Source: Umezawaea tangerina (GTDB lineage: Bacteria > Actinomycetota > Actinomycetes > Mycobacteriales > Pseudonocardiaceae). From it: a stretch of 64,000 nucleotides of DNA. How positions within the stretch are numbered: the first letter of the stretch is position 1; every line of letters begins with the position of its first letter. The notes under the pieces were generated by a model. That model saw only the letters and a list, made by a program, of their open reading frames with translations, ran no database searches and was not told where the DNA came from. Shown one piece after another: positions 33,316-41,790 of the stretch. Both the position numbers and the translations under genes were made by a program. The stretch lies in assembly GCF_003002815.1 (NCBI RefSeq), contig NZ_PVTF01000019.1:62001-126000 (forward strand), read 5' to 3'.

Positions 33316-34003
33316 CGGCAAGACCAGCAGGAGCGGCCAGCGGAATGCGGCATGATCACGCCTCCGGCCACGCGGTGCTATCGGCTGTGGTGGTCGAGCC
33401 TTAACAACGTTCACATGTGCGTTCCCACCACGGCCATTCCTCTGGCGCGAGAGGGTTGGGCAATGTTCGCTGACGAAACTCATCGTCCATCAGGGCAATC
33501 AAGCGGGTGAGGGCTCGCCCTGACGACGTGGACATCATCGCGAGCACTTCGTCCAGAAGCGCTCAACTCCCGCGACCACAGCACGCACATGGGTGAGATT
33601 CCACAGCCCGTGGGGTCAACGCGGTCCGCGACCACCCCGCGAGTGCTTCTGACACCGCACCAGGCCAAAGTCCGAACTGTGCCCAGTTGGCCGCGGTTTT
33701 GATCTCGATCTGAGCGTTTTCCCTTGCACCGCTGCGGGAAGACCCCGAATGTGTGGCGTGTGCCGCCACATCGCACGATGGCGAGTCATCCGCCTGAACT
33801 TGTGGGGCCGCTTGCGCGGCATGCGAACTCTCTTCAGATACGCAAACCACCGACACGGTCAGGCTATCAGCCACGGCTGCCACTCGACCTGAAGTCACGA
33901 CCACCGGACTCCCCGGACATGCGGTCGTCACTCGTCGAGTAGCGACCACTTGCCCAATCCACGATCGTGAAGCGCCCTGGCGACGTCGGACGCTACTCAG
34001 CGG
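33316..34003. other. Site 3 to site 4 interval without a recognisable gene
   Basis: About 690 bases lie between two att-like sites. Overlapping frames of up to ~128 codons exist on the minus strand, but none has a ribosome binding site, domain or coding-like third-position bias that I can see. It may be a decayed cargo module or carry an RNA. Confidence 0.5.
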
Positions 34004-34028
34004 TTACGTCTTCGCAACACACGCCCTT
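34004..34028 (+). repeat. 25-bp att-like site 4
   Basis: TTACGTCTTCGCAACACA with a CGCCCTT end. The following ~140 bases (to about 34145) are clearly related to those after site 5. Shared words are TAGTTA.CGGTTC, CGCATT.TTGCGGTTTC, GATCTCTTG and GACCAGTTCG. Confidence 0.9.
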
Positions 34029-34229
34029 TATCGAGACTAATAGTTAGCGGTTCATTCAGTTCGGAGCCAAGCAGAAAATTCGCATTCTTGCGGTTTCTTC
34101 TTAGGGTGGATCTCTTGCGACCAGTTCGAGTTAGCTCGTTGGCACTTCTTCCGAGCGCAAGAGGAAAAAATATCCGACCGACATGGAATCCATAAACTAG
34201 CAATGCAAAACGTACGTCAGATATTATAA

Positions 34230-36152
34230 TTACTCGTCATGAAGGTCATCAATAGTGACCACTTCGGATTCGCCTGGGTGCTCGATGGTGGCAACAGTCG
34301 GGTGGAGATAGTTAAAGTCTACCTGTGCGTAGTGCCCACGGTAGCTGTCTGGAAGCTCATTGTCAGCGATGATGAACTGGACACGGCCAGGATTGGCGTC
34401 AGCCTGAGTGACAAGCCTCCGGTAGAGCGCTGCCGTAAGCTTCTCTGCTGTGTTTAGCGCTAGCCGAGGGCTATCAAGGAGCAGAAATGCTGGATAGTTT
34501 GTGTCGTGGTTGCGTAGGGCTATAGCCAGCAGAGAGGACCAGTAGGCCACCTGCGTGGCGGTAGCCATGCCACCGCCCACTTGAACCACTTGGGAGAAAA
34601 TCTTACCGTTAAGGAACGGCAGGTACTTGTCTTTGTCAACGGATGCAGTCTGCACACCGGGGATACCAACTGCCGCGACAGTGCTGGCGAACTCTTCGCT
34701 AATCTCATCGACGATGCGGGTACGGCGTTCTTCCAGTTGTGCGGTAGCCCGTTTCAACTGCCCTTTTAGCTGTTCACGCTCACCTCGGAGAGTATCTGCG
34801 GCATTTTCCAAGTCTGCTACCCGATCCCACTGACGCAACGTGGCTTCGAGGAGTTCTTGCTGCGTCCGCGCTGTGGCGAGACGCTGTGAGGCGTCACTGA
34901 ACGCTTGCAGCCGCGGAGTCACCCGCTCGGCCGTGCGAGTTTCGAGCGTGCTAGAGAGGTGTTCGATGAGTCGCTCGCGATCGCCAATAGCGCGTATGAG
35001 TACTGCTTGCTGGGTGTCCAGAGCGCGGAGCTGGTCTTCCATCTCGGTCAGCTGAGACGCAAGTTGCCGAACCTCGTACTGATCAATTTGCCCGGTGTCG
35101 ACGACAGTGTCAGCTTGCAGACACAACCGGCAGGCGCCTGCGGGTATGTGTCGTTCAAGGGACTGCATGCAGCGAGGACATACTGTGAATTCGATGTCAG
35201 CCAGACGTTCGCCGGCCGTGCGCATCCTGTCTAGCCGATCGAGGTCGCCTTGGACCCGGCGACGTTCAGCCATGTATTCGGCTTGTCGCCTGTTCAGGTC
35301 AACATTAGCGGTACGGACATCAGCGAGGGCCCGTTCGGCTTCCGCCAAAAGATCCCGCACTACTTGCGTTTCCCGGTCAGCGATCGGCTCAATTTCTTCC
35401 CGAAGGGCGCCCAGTTCCCGCTCGGCGGCTTCCTGGTTGGCCCGTGCTTGCTCGCCGGTCTCGACGGCTTCGCTGCGGGCGGTAGTGCCGCTGGCACGCA
35501 GAAATTCCACCACCGTGGAGTGCTCTTTTTCTGCACTGTCAATCTTAGCTTTGAGTTTGTTGATGCGCGAGCGCATTGCCAGGATGTTTGCGTCAGTCAA
35601 GCCAAAAAGAAGCTCGAACACTGCCCGGCGCTTGGGTTCAAGGTAGCTGTCTTGACTACGTGCGATGTCGCGGTTGATCTCGTATTGAGGGATGTAGAGG
35701 TAGGTCAGAATGTCATTGAAGGTGATACGGTTGCCTTCACGAACACTGTTGCCACCTGCGGCAGCGCGCATATCATCGGGTAGGCCGAGGCAGCGCAAGA
35801 GGAGCGTATTGAGACTTGGTTGCTCATTGCCGACGTTATGGTCAGGTTGCCGTTCTAGTGTGACCAGGTCGGTGACACGCGCAGTCTTACGTTTAGCCTG
35901 ATCCAGGCTGCGCGTAAGTCGCAGCTTTTCATCGCCGAGCGTGACGTCGAGCGACACAGCCTCTACGTGCTCAACTGCGACTGGGGCAAGGCGAGCGTCA
36001 CCTCCGAAGCCGAACTTGATCAGCTCCAACAGCGTGGTCTTACCTACCCCCGTCGGACCTGCTAGAACGGTAAGGTCGGAGGTGAACTGATAACCAACCT
36101 CGCCTTCAGTTGTGTCAAGGGTCAAGGCGTCGATGCGGAACTGAACGGTCAC
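34230..36152 (-). CDS. ABC-three-component (ABC-3C) system ATPase
   Basis: This is a Rad50/RecF-like ATPase of 640 residues. Walker A GPTGVGKTT is at ~32-40. Long coiled-coil arms lie at ~185-290 and ~360-470, with a zinc-hook-like pair FTVCPRC...GACRLC near their tip. The signature-region QVGGGMATATQVAYWSSLL and Walker B AFLLLDSPRLAL (~560) follow. The D-S-P form of Walker B is usual for SMC-like conflict-system ATPases. The start overlaps the middle-component stop (ATGA), making a three-gene operon. ABC-3C systems were defined computationally as probable phage or plasmid defence systems. It occupies the interval between sites 4 and 5. Confidence 0.85.
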   Translation of the reverse strand: MTVQFRIDALTLDTTEGEVGYQFTSDLTVLAGPTGVGKTTLLELIKFGFGGDARLAPVAVEHVEAVSLDVTLGDEKLRLTRSLDQAKRKTARVTDLVTLERQPDHNVGNEQPSLNTLLLRCLGLPDDMRAAAGGNSVREGNRITFNDILTYLYIPQYEINRDIARSQDSYLEPKRRAVFELLFGLTDANILAMRSRINKLKAKIDSAEKEHSTVVEFLRASGTTARSEAVETGEQARANQEAAERELGALREEIEPIADRETQVVRDLLAEAERALADVRTANVDLNRRQAEYMAERRRVQGDLDRLDRMRTAGERLADIEFTVCPRCMQSLERHIPAGACRLCLQADTVVDTGQIDQYEVRQLASQLTEMEDQLRALDTQQAVLIRAIGDRERLIEHLSSTLETRTAERVTPRLQAFSDASQRLATARTQQELLEATLRQWDRVADLENAADTLRGEREQLKGQLKRATAQLEERRTRIVDEISEEFASTVAAVGIPGVQTASVDKDKYLPFLNGKIFSQVVQVGGGMATATQVAYWSSLLAIALRNHDTNYPAFLLLDSPRLALNTAEKLTAALYRRLVTQADANPGRVQFIIADNELPDSYRGHYAQVDFNYLHPTVATIEHPGESEVVTIDDLHDE

Positions 36153-36721
36153 CGGATCACCTGCCGGTGCGGACGGTCCATGAGGTAGGCAAGCCGTTCA
36201 TAGATGCGGTCTTTCAACGCATTTCCTGTCATGTTCGCCGACGCCTCAGCAATCGCGCGGCTGCGATCGTTGATGTCGATCCACTGTTGACTATTCCCCA
36301 GGTCATCAGCGAGGCGTCGGCCAGCAGGAGTGGGGGTCACGGCAACGCTGCCCTTGCGGGCACCTGTGTAGCGTAGTAGTCCTCGGCCGATCAATGCGCC
36401 GATGATGGCGTAGTACCGATCATCCCAAGGCCCATATTTGTACCGCGTCATTGGCGCTTCGACGTGTGTAGGTGCGGATAATTCATGCACACCGAGGTGC
36501 AACCGCGGGTCAGTCCGATCGAGTCGGTCGAGAACCTGCGGAGCCAAGGCCGGGTAGCGGAGGAGAAAGTCCAATTTTGCCAACTTGGTCAGCCCGTCGA
36601 GCTTATTTGCATGCCCCTTAGTAGCGGCCACCGCGGTGACCAACAGCAGCACCCGCGCCTGATGATAGGCAAGGTCTTCACGCAACAGTGTACGTTCGAG
36701 TACGTCTTCGGGTTGGGTCAT
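36149..36721 (-). CDS. ABC-3C middle component
   Basis: This 190-residue, mostly helical protein has a winged-helix-like part. It carries KLDGLTKLAKLDFLLRYPAL, a tight MTRYKYGPWDDRYYAIIGAL motif, then GLLRYTGARKGSVAVTPTPAGRRLADDL. This pattern is typical of the middle component that bridges ATPase and effector in ABC-3C systems. It overlaps both neighbours by 4 bases, so the three proteins are made together. Confidence 0.75.
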   Translation of the reverse strand: MTQPEDVLERTLLREDLAYHQARVLLLVTAVAATKGHANKLDGLTKLAKLDFLLRYPALAPQVLDRLDRTDPRLHLGVHELSAPTHVEAPMTRYKYGPWDDRYYAIIGALIGRGLLRYTGARKGSVAVTPTPAGRRLADDLGNSQQWIDINDRSRAIAEASANMTGNALKDRIYERLAYLMDRPHRQVIR

Positions 36722-38118
36722 GATGCCGCTTCCCGCTCAGCGCGCAGCCGCGCAATCACTGCGTCGACGTCAAAACGCTGCCCGAACCACACCTTGCATC
36801 GATTAGCCCACTCGCATAGCCCACCTAGGGCGAGATCGGCGTCCATGCCAGCGGGCAACGAGTCGCTAGGAAGCTCGTCCATCCGCTGTTGCAGCCGCCG
36901 CCACAACACTCCGCCAGCGACAGAAACGGAGTCGTTGGCCTCGTCATTGATGCGGAGTAGCCGACGCTCGAAGCCTCTTTGCTCCACGCGAGCCAGGGCG
37001 TCGCCGCTGATGCGGTCACGCCAGTAATCCTGGTACTCCATGCGCAAGTGCTCGGCACGCTCGACGGCATTGTCGGAGCATCCGCCGGTGTTCATCTTCA
37101 CGGCCAGTCGAGTGGTCAGCGGCACCCGCTGCACCGGCTCGTATCCAGCTGGCATGGCGAGAGCCGTCCTGATGGCTATGTCAATGTCGCTCATTGTGAC
37201 GATCCGCGCGGCTAGGTCGCGCTCGACGTCGTTGGCGGTTGGCACGGAGGCCCCCACTCTGTAGGCCATCACGGCGGGCAAAGCCGCGCTTGGTATGGGC
37301 CCTTTGGCGCGCATACGGGCTCGAAACAGCCGCACTACGGCTTCCCACACGACGGCGACTCTTCCGCTCATAGCTAGTCTGTCAAGCACGGGTTGAGCAA
37401 ACATCGACGGTGCTGCATACTCAATGTGAGCGCGCTGCGGTTTGCCGTGATCCAAGCGCAACATAGACAGGAACCGAGCCACTTCAGTGCACTGCTTGTC
37501 CTTTGATACTGGCGCTGAACCGCCTGTTCCCTTCCATCGGGATTTGACGGCAGAGTGATAGCGAGCGATCGACTCTCGCAGCTTATCCACAACATTACGG
37601 TGGTCATCGGTCACTGTAATGGCAACGCCAGACAGTCTCATCTGACGGAAGTAGTCACACGCCGCCAGAACATCTTGGGGGTCTCCAGCAGCGATTCCTC
37701 CGGTAGTGACCAATCGACACAGCGGGGTCTCATCCAAAACAGACCAGCGCTCAAACAAATGCGCAAGCCCGCCCTCATCAGCGAGCTTATTTACAGTAGT
37801 AAAGGCGCTAACTGAAGGATCGCGATGTTTGCCCGATACGAGCTCAGCGTCGTCTCCCTCAAGCAAAACCCAGTCTTCCTGCCATTCGCACAGAACACGA
37901 CCGTCGCAATCATGCGGCAACCTCCCTTGGTCGTCGAGCGACCGTAGGTAGAGTGCCAGGCTGTCTGCAGCAGCCATGGCTGCCTGCCACTCATAGCGAT
38001 CGGCAGTGTCTGACCCGGAGTCTTCTGCTGGAACCACTGATAGCACCATTTCGGCTGCAGTCACCGGGGTACCACTGCCAGCGACTCCAAGCGAAGGAAC
38101 AAGTGGCCCTAAGGACAT
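36718..38118 (-). CDS. ABC-3C effector, DUF4297/Cap4-like nuclease candidate
   Basis: The N-terminal domain reads DRYEWQAAMAAADSLALYL, then VLCEWQEDWVLLEGDDAELV and SGKHRDPSVSAFTT. This arrangement (Y-E-[WY]-Q, E-D, E..x-G-K-H) fits the restriction-endonuclease-like DUF4297 domain found in Cap4 and many ABC-3C effectors. The K-H is the likely catalytic end of a PD-(D/E)xK core. The C-terminal ~350 residues are helical and unassigned. ATG 38118 is tentative; an in-frame TTG at 38145 would add nine residues. First gene of the operon. Confidence 0.7.
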   Translation of the reverse strand: MSLGPLVPSLGVAGSGTPVTAAEMVLSVVPAEDSGSDTADRYEWQAAMAAADSLALYLRSLDDQGRLPHDCDGRVLCEWQEDWVLLEGDDAELVSGKHRDPSVSAFTTVNKLADEGGLAHLFERWSVLDETPLCRLVTTGGIAAGDPQDVLAACDYFRQMRLSGVAITVTDDHRNVVDKLRESIARYHSAVKSRWKGTGGSAPVSKDKQCTEVARFLSMLRLDHGKPQRAHIEYAAPSMFAQPVLDRLAMSGRVAVVWEAVVRLFRARMRAKGPIPSAALPAVMAYRVGASVPTANDVERDLAARIVTMSDIDIAIRTALAMPAGYEPVQRVPLTTRLAVKMNTGGCSDNAVERAEHLRMEYQDYWRDRISGDALARVEQRGFERRLLRINDEANDSVSVAGGVLWRRLQQRMDELPSDSLPAGMDADLALGGLCEWANRCKVWFGQRFDVDAVIARLRAEREAAS

Positions 38119-38233
38119 CGGCACACTATAGAGCCCAGCGATCAAAACCTGGCTGACGACACTGCGCGATCACTCTAACGGCGGCAGCAGTCGACATGGC
38201 TACGCCGTTAGCCCTACGTAAGGCGAAACAGAG

Positions 38234-38270
38234 GCCCTGTGGAGGTGTAGAACTTCCGCCCTCACAGGGC
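38234..38270. terminator. Hairpin upstream of the ABC-3C operon
   Basis: GCCCTGTG (38234-38241) pairs with CACAGGGC (38263-38270), with further partial pairing inside. It stands between the mini-HTH ORF and the ABC-3C operon on the same strand and may separate them. Confidence 0.4.
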
Positions 38271-38295
38271 TTCCTCATAAAGCCCACCATCCGCA

Positions 38296-38409
38296 CTACC
38301 GCTTGCGGACGCTGTGTGCTTGAAGTAGCCGCTTGATCGCGCGTACCTCGATGCCGTACCGATCCACCACTACGCGCACCGGAGCCCTGGACCTGTGCAG
38401 GTCGATCAT
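38296..38409 (-). CDS. 37-aa helix-turn-helix mini-protein
   Basis: ATG 38409 follows an excellent site (GAGGAGCAGGAGCC). The product MIDLHRSRAPVRVVVDRYGI + EVRAIKRLLQAHSVRKR reads as a single HTH. It is like the C-terminal DNA-binding tail of serine recombinases (..V.DRYG...R.IKRLL..H.VR). It may be a stand-alone regulator of the ABC-3C operon or the relic of a recombinase. It is too short for automatic gene calling. Confidence 0.45.
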   Translation of the reverse strand: MIDLHRSRAPVRVVVDRYGIEVRAIKRLLQAHSVRKR

Positions 38410-38595
38410 GGCTCCTGCTCCTCGCTGCTGAAGCGGTGGCGGAGTCACCGCGGCCGCCTGTCCCGTGCAAGGTGACGTTCACATGGACACCGAACGTGGA
38501 CTTCGGGACGGGCGGGACGGGTTCACGACGACCCGTCCCATCGCTCCACCGGATACGTCAACGCTGCTCAGAGGCAACACATGCCCGTCCTGCCC

Positions 38596-38628
38596 TACCT
38601 GTCCCATGTATAACGGGCGGGACAGGTA
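38596..38628. other. 10-bp hairpin before site 5
   Basis: TACCTGTCCC (38596-38605) pairs with GGGACAGGTA (38619-38628). The words GGGACGGGT and ACCTGTCC recur in the surrounding 150 bases, so the stretch may hold several protein-binding half-sites. No other gene is seen between 38410 and 38687. Confidence 0.5.
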
Positions 38629-38687
38629 CGGCTGATCCAGAGGGACGGGTACCTGTCCTGGCCTGTGCGTGAGCCTCAAGTTTTTAG

Positions 38688-38712
38688 TTACGTCTTCGCA
38701 ACACACACCCTT
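38688..38712 (+). repeat. 25-bp att-like site 5
   Basis: TTACGTCTTCGCAACACA with a CACCCTT end. The right flank to about 38830 is homologous to the right flank of site 4. Confidence 0.9.
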
Positions 38713-38970
38713 CGTTGAGACCAGTAGTTAAAGGTTCGCTTGGTCTTGAACTAAGTAGCAAGGTCGCATTTTTGCGGTTTCGTCTCTTGGGGTGAATCTC
38801 TTGTGACCAGTTCGGGCCAGCATTGAGTAGCGTGCGGTTATGCCCCGGCGGTGAACGTGCGCGGGCGGATGTCGTGAACGGGGCGTGTTTCCGTAACGGG
38901 GAGCAGGTGAGGTGCGATCATCGACTACCGTCCGCGGGCGCACTGGGGGCTTGGGGTGAGGGGATCGGTC

Positions 38971-39627
38971 ATGGTCGGTCGGAGTCGCGCGTGGTGGGTG
39001 GCCGGTGGCGCCCTTGCTGGTGGTGGTCTGGTGTGGGCGGTGCTGCGGTTCGGCGTGCCGGTCTTCCTGACCGACGAGAACCACCCGGCTCGCCCTACCT
39101 TGGAGGCGTTGAGCTGGATCGCCGGCATCGGCGGCCTGGCGGTGGCTGTCGTGGCGCTGGTGGTAGCGATGCGGCAAAAACCCGACAGCACCGCGATGCA
39201 CCGAATGGACACTCCTGCCGAATCGCACACGCCCTCCGGTGACGGAGCGATTGAGCGAGGCGCAACCTTCGTCGAAGCTGAGAAGAACAGCGGCCTAGCG
39301 GCCTCGGAGAGTGTGACTGTCGTCAGCGGCACCGCAAACGCTTCGGCAGCGGCAGTATCGCGATCGGCGCGGTCGGGCGTGACGCGAACCTGGGGCAGGC
39401 ACCGGACCCTCACCGGCCGGACCGGGCTTAGAGCACCCCGCCCCCGGAACCACACCCGCTCACCCCACGCCCCCGGCCACCTCACAGACCGGCTACGCAC
39501 ACACCGGCCCTGGCGGTGCCGCCGCCAGGACCGTCGGACGAGACTTCAACGTCGTCTATTAGGCTGCTGCCGCGACCGGTGCAGCCGCAGTTGTCATCAG
39601 GCTGAGCGGTGCGCCAGGTCGGGGTGA
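38971..39627 (+). CDS. Membrane-anchor half of a split NB-ARC protein
   Basis: ATG 38971 has GAGGGG upstream and opens a frame with two transmembrane helices (WWVAGGALAGGGLVWAVL, ALSWIAGIGGLAVAVVALVV) and a linker. This is the usual N-terminus of actinobacterial NB-ARC-TPR proteins. Coding sense moves to another frame near 39345 (GSGSIAIGAVGRDANLG is read in frame 3), so the end of this ORF to 39627 is not native protein. Confidence 0.55.
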   Translation: MVGRSRAWWVAGGALAGGGLVWAVLRFGVPVFLTDENHPARPTLEALSWIAGIGGLAVAVVALVVAMRQKPDSTAMHRMDTPAESHTPSGDGAIERGATFVEAEKNSGLAASESVTVVSGTANASAAAVSRSARSGVTRTWGRHRTLTGRTGLRAPRPRNHTRSPHAPGHLTDRLRTHRPWRCRRQDRRTRLQRRLLGCCRDRCSRSCHQAERCARSG

Positions 39628-39652
39628 GCTGTTCGTCGGCCGTGCCGAGCAG

Positions 39653-41593
39653 GTGGAACAACTGTTGGATCTGCTCGCCCCCGCAGCTACTGAGTCGGGT
39701 TCGGGGACGGTGGTGGTGTCAGCGGTGGCGGGCATGGGCGGGATCGGCAAAACTGCACTCGCCCGCCACACCGCGACCCAGGCCGCCGAGCAAGGCTGGT
39801 TCAGCGGTGGCGTGCTGTTCGTCGACCTGCGCGGCTACGACCTCGACGACAACCCTGTCCAACCGGAACAGGTGTACGCACCGGTGCTGCGCGTCCTCGG
39901 CCTAGCCAGCGAGCAAATTCCGGCCACAGTCGACGAGCAAGCCACGGTGTACCACCAGGTTCTCGACCAGCTCGCCGACCAAGACCATCGAGTGCTTCTC
40001 GTCCTCGACAACGCCTCCACCGGCAGACAGGTGTCCGACCTGCTGCCACGACATCCGGCACACCGAGCGCTGGTCACCACCCGCGACACCCTCGCCGGTG
40101 CTCGCCAACTCGACTTGGACGTCCTCGCTACCGATGAGGCCGTGCACCTGCTCACCCGCATCCTTGCCCGACGCCACCCCGATGACACCCGAGTCACCCA
40201 GGAACCGGATGCGGCAGTTCAGCTGGTGAACACCTGCGGGGCGCTGCCGCTGGCTGTGGAAATCACCGCCTCGATCCTGGCCGACGAACCCACCATGACC
40301 ATCACTACCCTGCTCGCCGAACTCACCGACGGGCTGGGAGTGCATCGCGTCCGGCACGGCGAACAATCCCTGACCACCGTCTTCGACCTGTCCTGGCGAA
40401 GGCTCCGCGCCCGCGAGCCCGAAGCAGCCGACCTACTGCCACTGCTCACCCTCAACCCCGGATCCGACTTCCACACCGACGCTGCAGCAGCTCTCGCCGG
40501 ACACCCACCCGCACACGTAGCACCCTGGCTGCGGGCACTGCGGCAGGCGAGCCTGCTCCGCCACACCAACGGCAGATGGTCCATGCACGACGTAATCCGC
40601 CTGCACGCCCGTGACCACCTCGACCCCCAACAACGAAACCCCGCCACACACCGACTACTAGAGCAATACCAGCACACCGCAAGAGCAGCAGATGCTCACC
40701 TGCGGGCACTACCAGGTAACCCAGTGCCCGACCGGTTTACCGGCCGCCAAGACGCGCTAGCCTGGTTCGACATCGAACACACCAACCTCACCACCGCAGT
40801 CACACTCGCGTTGGACACCGGCCACTACGAGCTCACCACCCAACTCGCCACCAACCTGACCCAATACCTGGAGTGGCGTCGCCATTTCACCGACTGGGTC
40901 AGCGTCAGTGAACACGCACTCACCGCCGCCAAACACCTCAACACCCCCAGTACACTTGCCGACGCCTGGAGCTTTCTTGGGCTCGCACTACGGGAGATAC
41001 GGCGGTTCGACGAAGCAATCACCGCCCACTATCAAGACCTCGCCATCTGTCTGGAAACTGGCGACCGCCATGGCGAAGGCGCGGCACTGAACAACCTCGG
41101 AAACGCACTGCAGGACGTGCGGCGGTTCGACGAGGCGATCACCGCCCACCAAAACGCCGCCACCATCTACCAGGAAACCAGCGACCGCCACAGCGAAGGC
41201 ACAGCGCTGAACAACCTCGGGATCGCACTGCGGCGGGTGCGGCGGTTCGATGAAGCGATCACCGCTCACCAGATCGCTTCGACCATCTGCCGAGAGACCG
41301 GCGACCGCCACGGCGAAGGCAAGGCGCTGAACAACCTCGGAAACGCACTACAGGAGCTGCAGAAGTTCGAGGACGCGATCACTGCCTACCAGAATGCAGC
41401 CATCATCTACCGAGAGACCAATGATCGCCACCGCGAAGGGCGAACGCTATGCAACCTTGGGCTCGCACTGCAGAATTTAGGACGGCTGGATGAGGCCAAG
41501 AGTGCCTGGAGGAAAGCAGTAACCGCATTCCAGGAGACCGGCGACACGCACTGGGAAGCAATCGTGACCAGTAGGCTGGGCGAGTCTTCGTAG
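39653..41593 (+). CDS. NB-ARC-TPR (STAND) ATPase, 5' part damaged
   Basis: NB-ARC motifs are all present: P-loop VAGMGGIGKTALARH, Walker B HRVLLVLDNAS, ALVTTRD, GALPLAVE and the MHD-type WSMHDVIRLHARDHL. After residue ~350 come about five 40-residue TPRs (RRFDEAITAHQNAATIYQET and similar), nearly repeated at DNA level. Similarity extends upstream in this frame to 39563 (SGAPGRGELFVGRAEQVEQL), but no start codon lies there. TAG at 39560-39562 cuts it off from the anchor half. Translation could begin at GTG 39653. Related STAND proteins sense phage proteins. It fills the interval between sites 5 and 6. Confidence 0.8.
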   Translation: MEQLLDLLAPAATESGSGTVVVSAVAGMGGIGKTALARHTATQAAEQGWFSGGVLFVDLRGYDLDDNPVQPEQVYAPVLRVLGLASEQIPATVDEQATVYHQVLDQLADQDHRVLLVLDNASTGRQVSDLLPRHPAHRALVTTRDTLAGARQLDLDVLATDEAVHLLTRILARRHPDDTRVTQEPDAAVQLVNTCGALPLAVEITASILADEPTMTITTLLAELTDGLGVHRVRHGEQSLTTVFDLSWRRLRAREPEAADLLPLLTLNPGSDFHTDAAAALAGHPPAHVAPWLRALRQASLLRHTNGRWSMHDVIRLHARDHLDPQQRNPATHRLLEQYQHTARAADAHLRALPGNPVPDRFTGRQDALAWFDIEHTNLTTAVTLALDTGHYELTTQLATNLTQYLEWRRHFTDWVSVSEHALTAAKHLNTPSTLADAWSFLGLALREIRRFDEAITAHYQDLAICLETGDRHGEGAALNNLGNALQDVRRFDEAITAHQNAATIYQETSDRHSEGTALNNLGIALRRVRRFDEAITAHQIASTICRETGDRHGEGKALNNLGNALQELQKFEDAITAYQNAAIIYRETNDRHREGRTLCNLGLALQNLGRLDEAKSAWRKAVTAFQETGDTHWEAIVTSRLGESS

Positions 41594-41688
41594 CGGAGTA
41601 CACGCCTCATGTCCTTCATATGACTGGCAAGGGCGGTTCGGCTAGTCGGGTACGAGCCCTGGCCAGGGCTCGATGCAACGGTTCTTAG

Positions 41689-41713
41689 TTGCGTCTTCGC
41701 AACACATACCCTT
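41689..41713 (+). repeat. 25-bp att-like site 6
   Basis: TTGCGTCTTCGCAACACA with a TACCCTT end, about 100 bases after the NB-ARC-TPR stop. It shares TTAGTT with site 5 on its left. It is the right border of the accessory region. Confidence 0.9.
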
Positions 41714-41790
41714 TGAGGGTTTCTTCAAGGCTTCTTGGGGGTTTGGTATCCCTGAGTTATGGGTGGTGGGGGTGACTAGGGTTCTTCGGC

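Noticed and set aside
33563-33949. A 128-codon minus-strand frame in the site 3 to site 4 interval
   Set aside because: No ribosome binding site, domain or coding-like composition; competing frames of similar length overlap it.
29632-41713. The six 25-bp sites as integron attC sites
   Set aside because: They lack the RYYYAAC/GTTRRRY core pair and the long attC foldback, and no IntI gene is seen; only a 5-bp mini-hairpin exists in each site.
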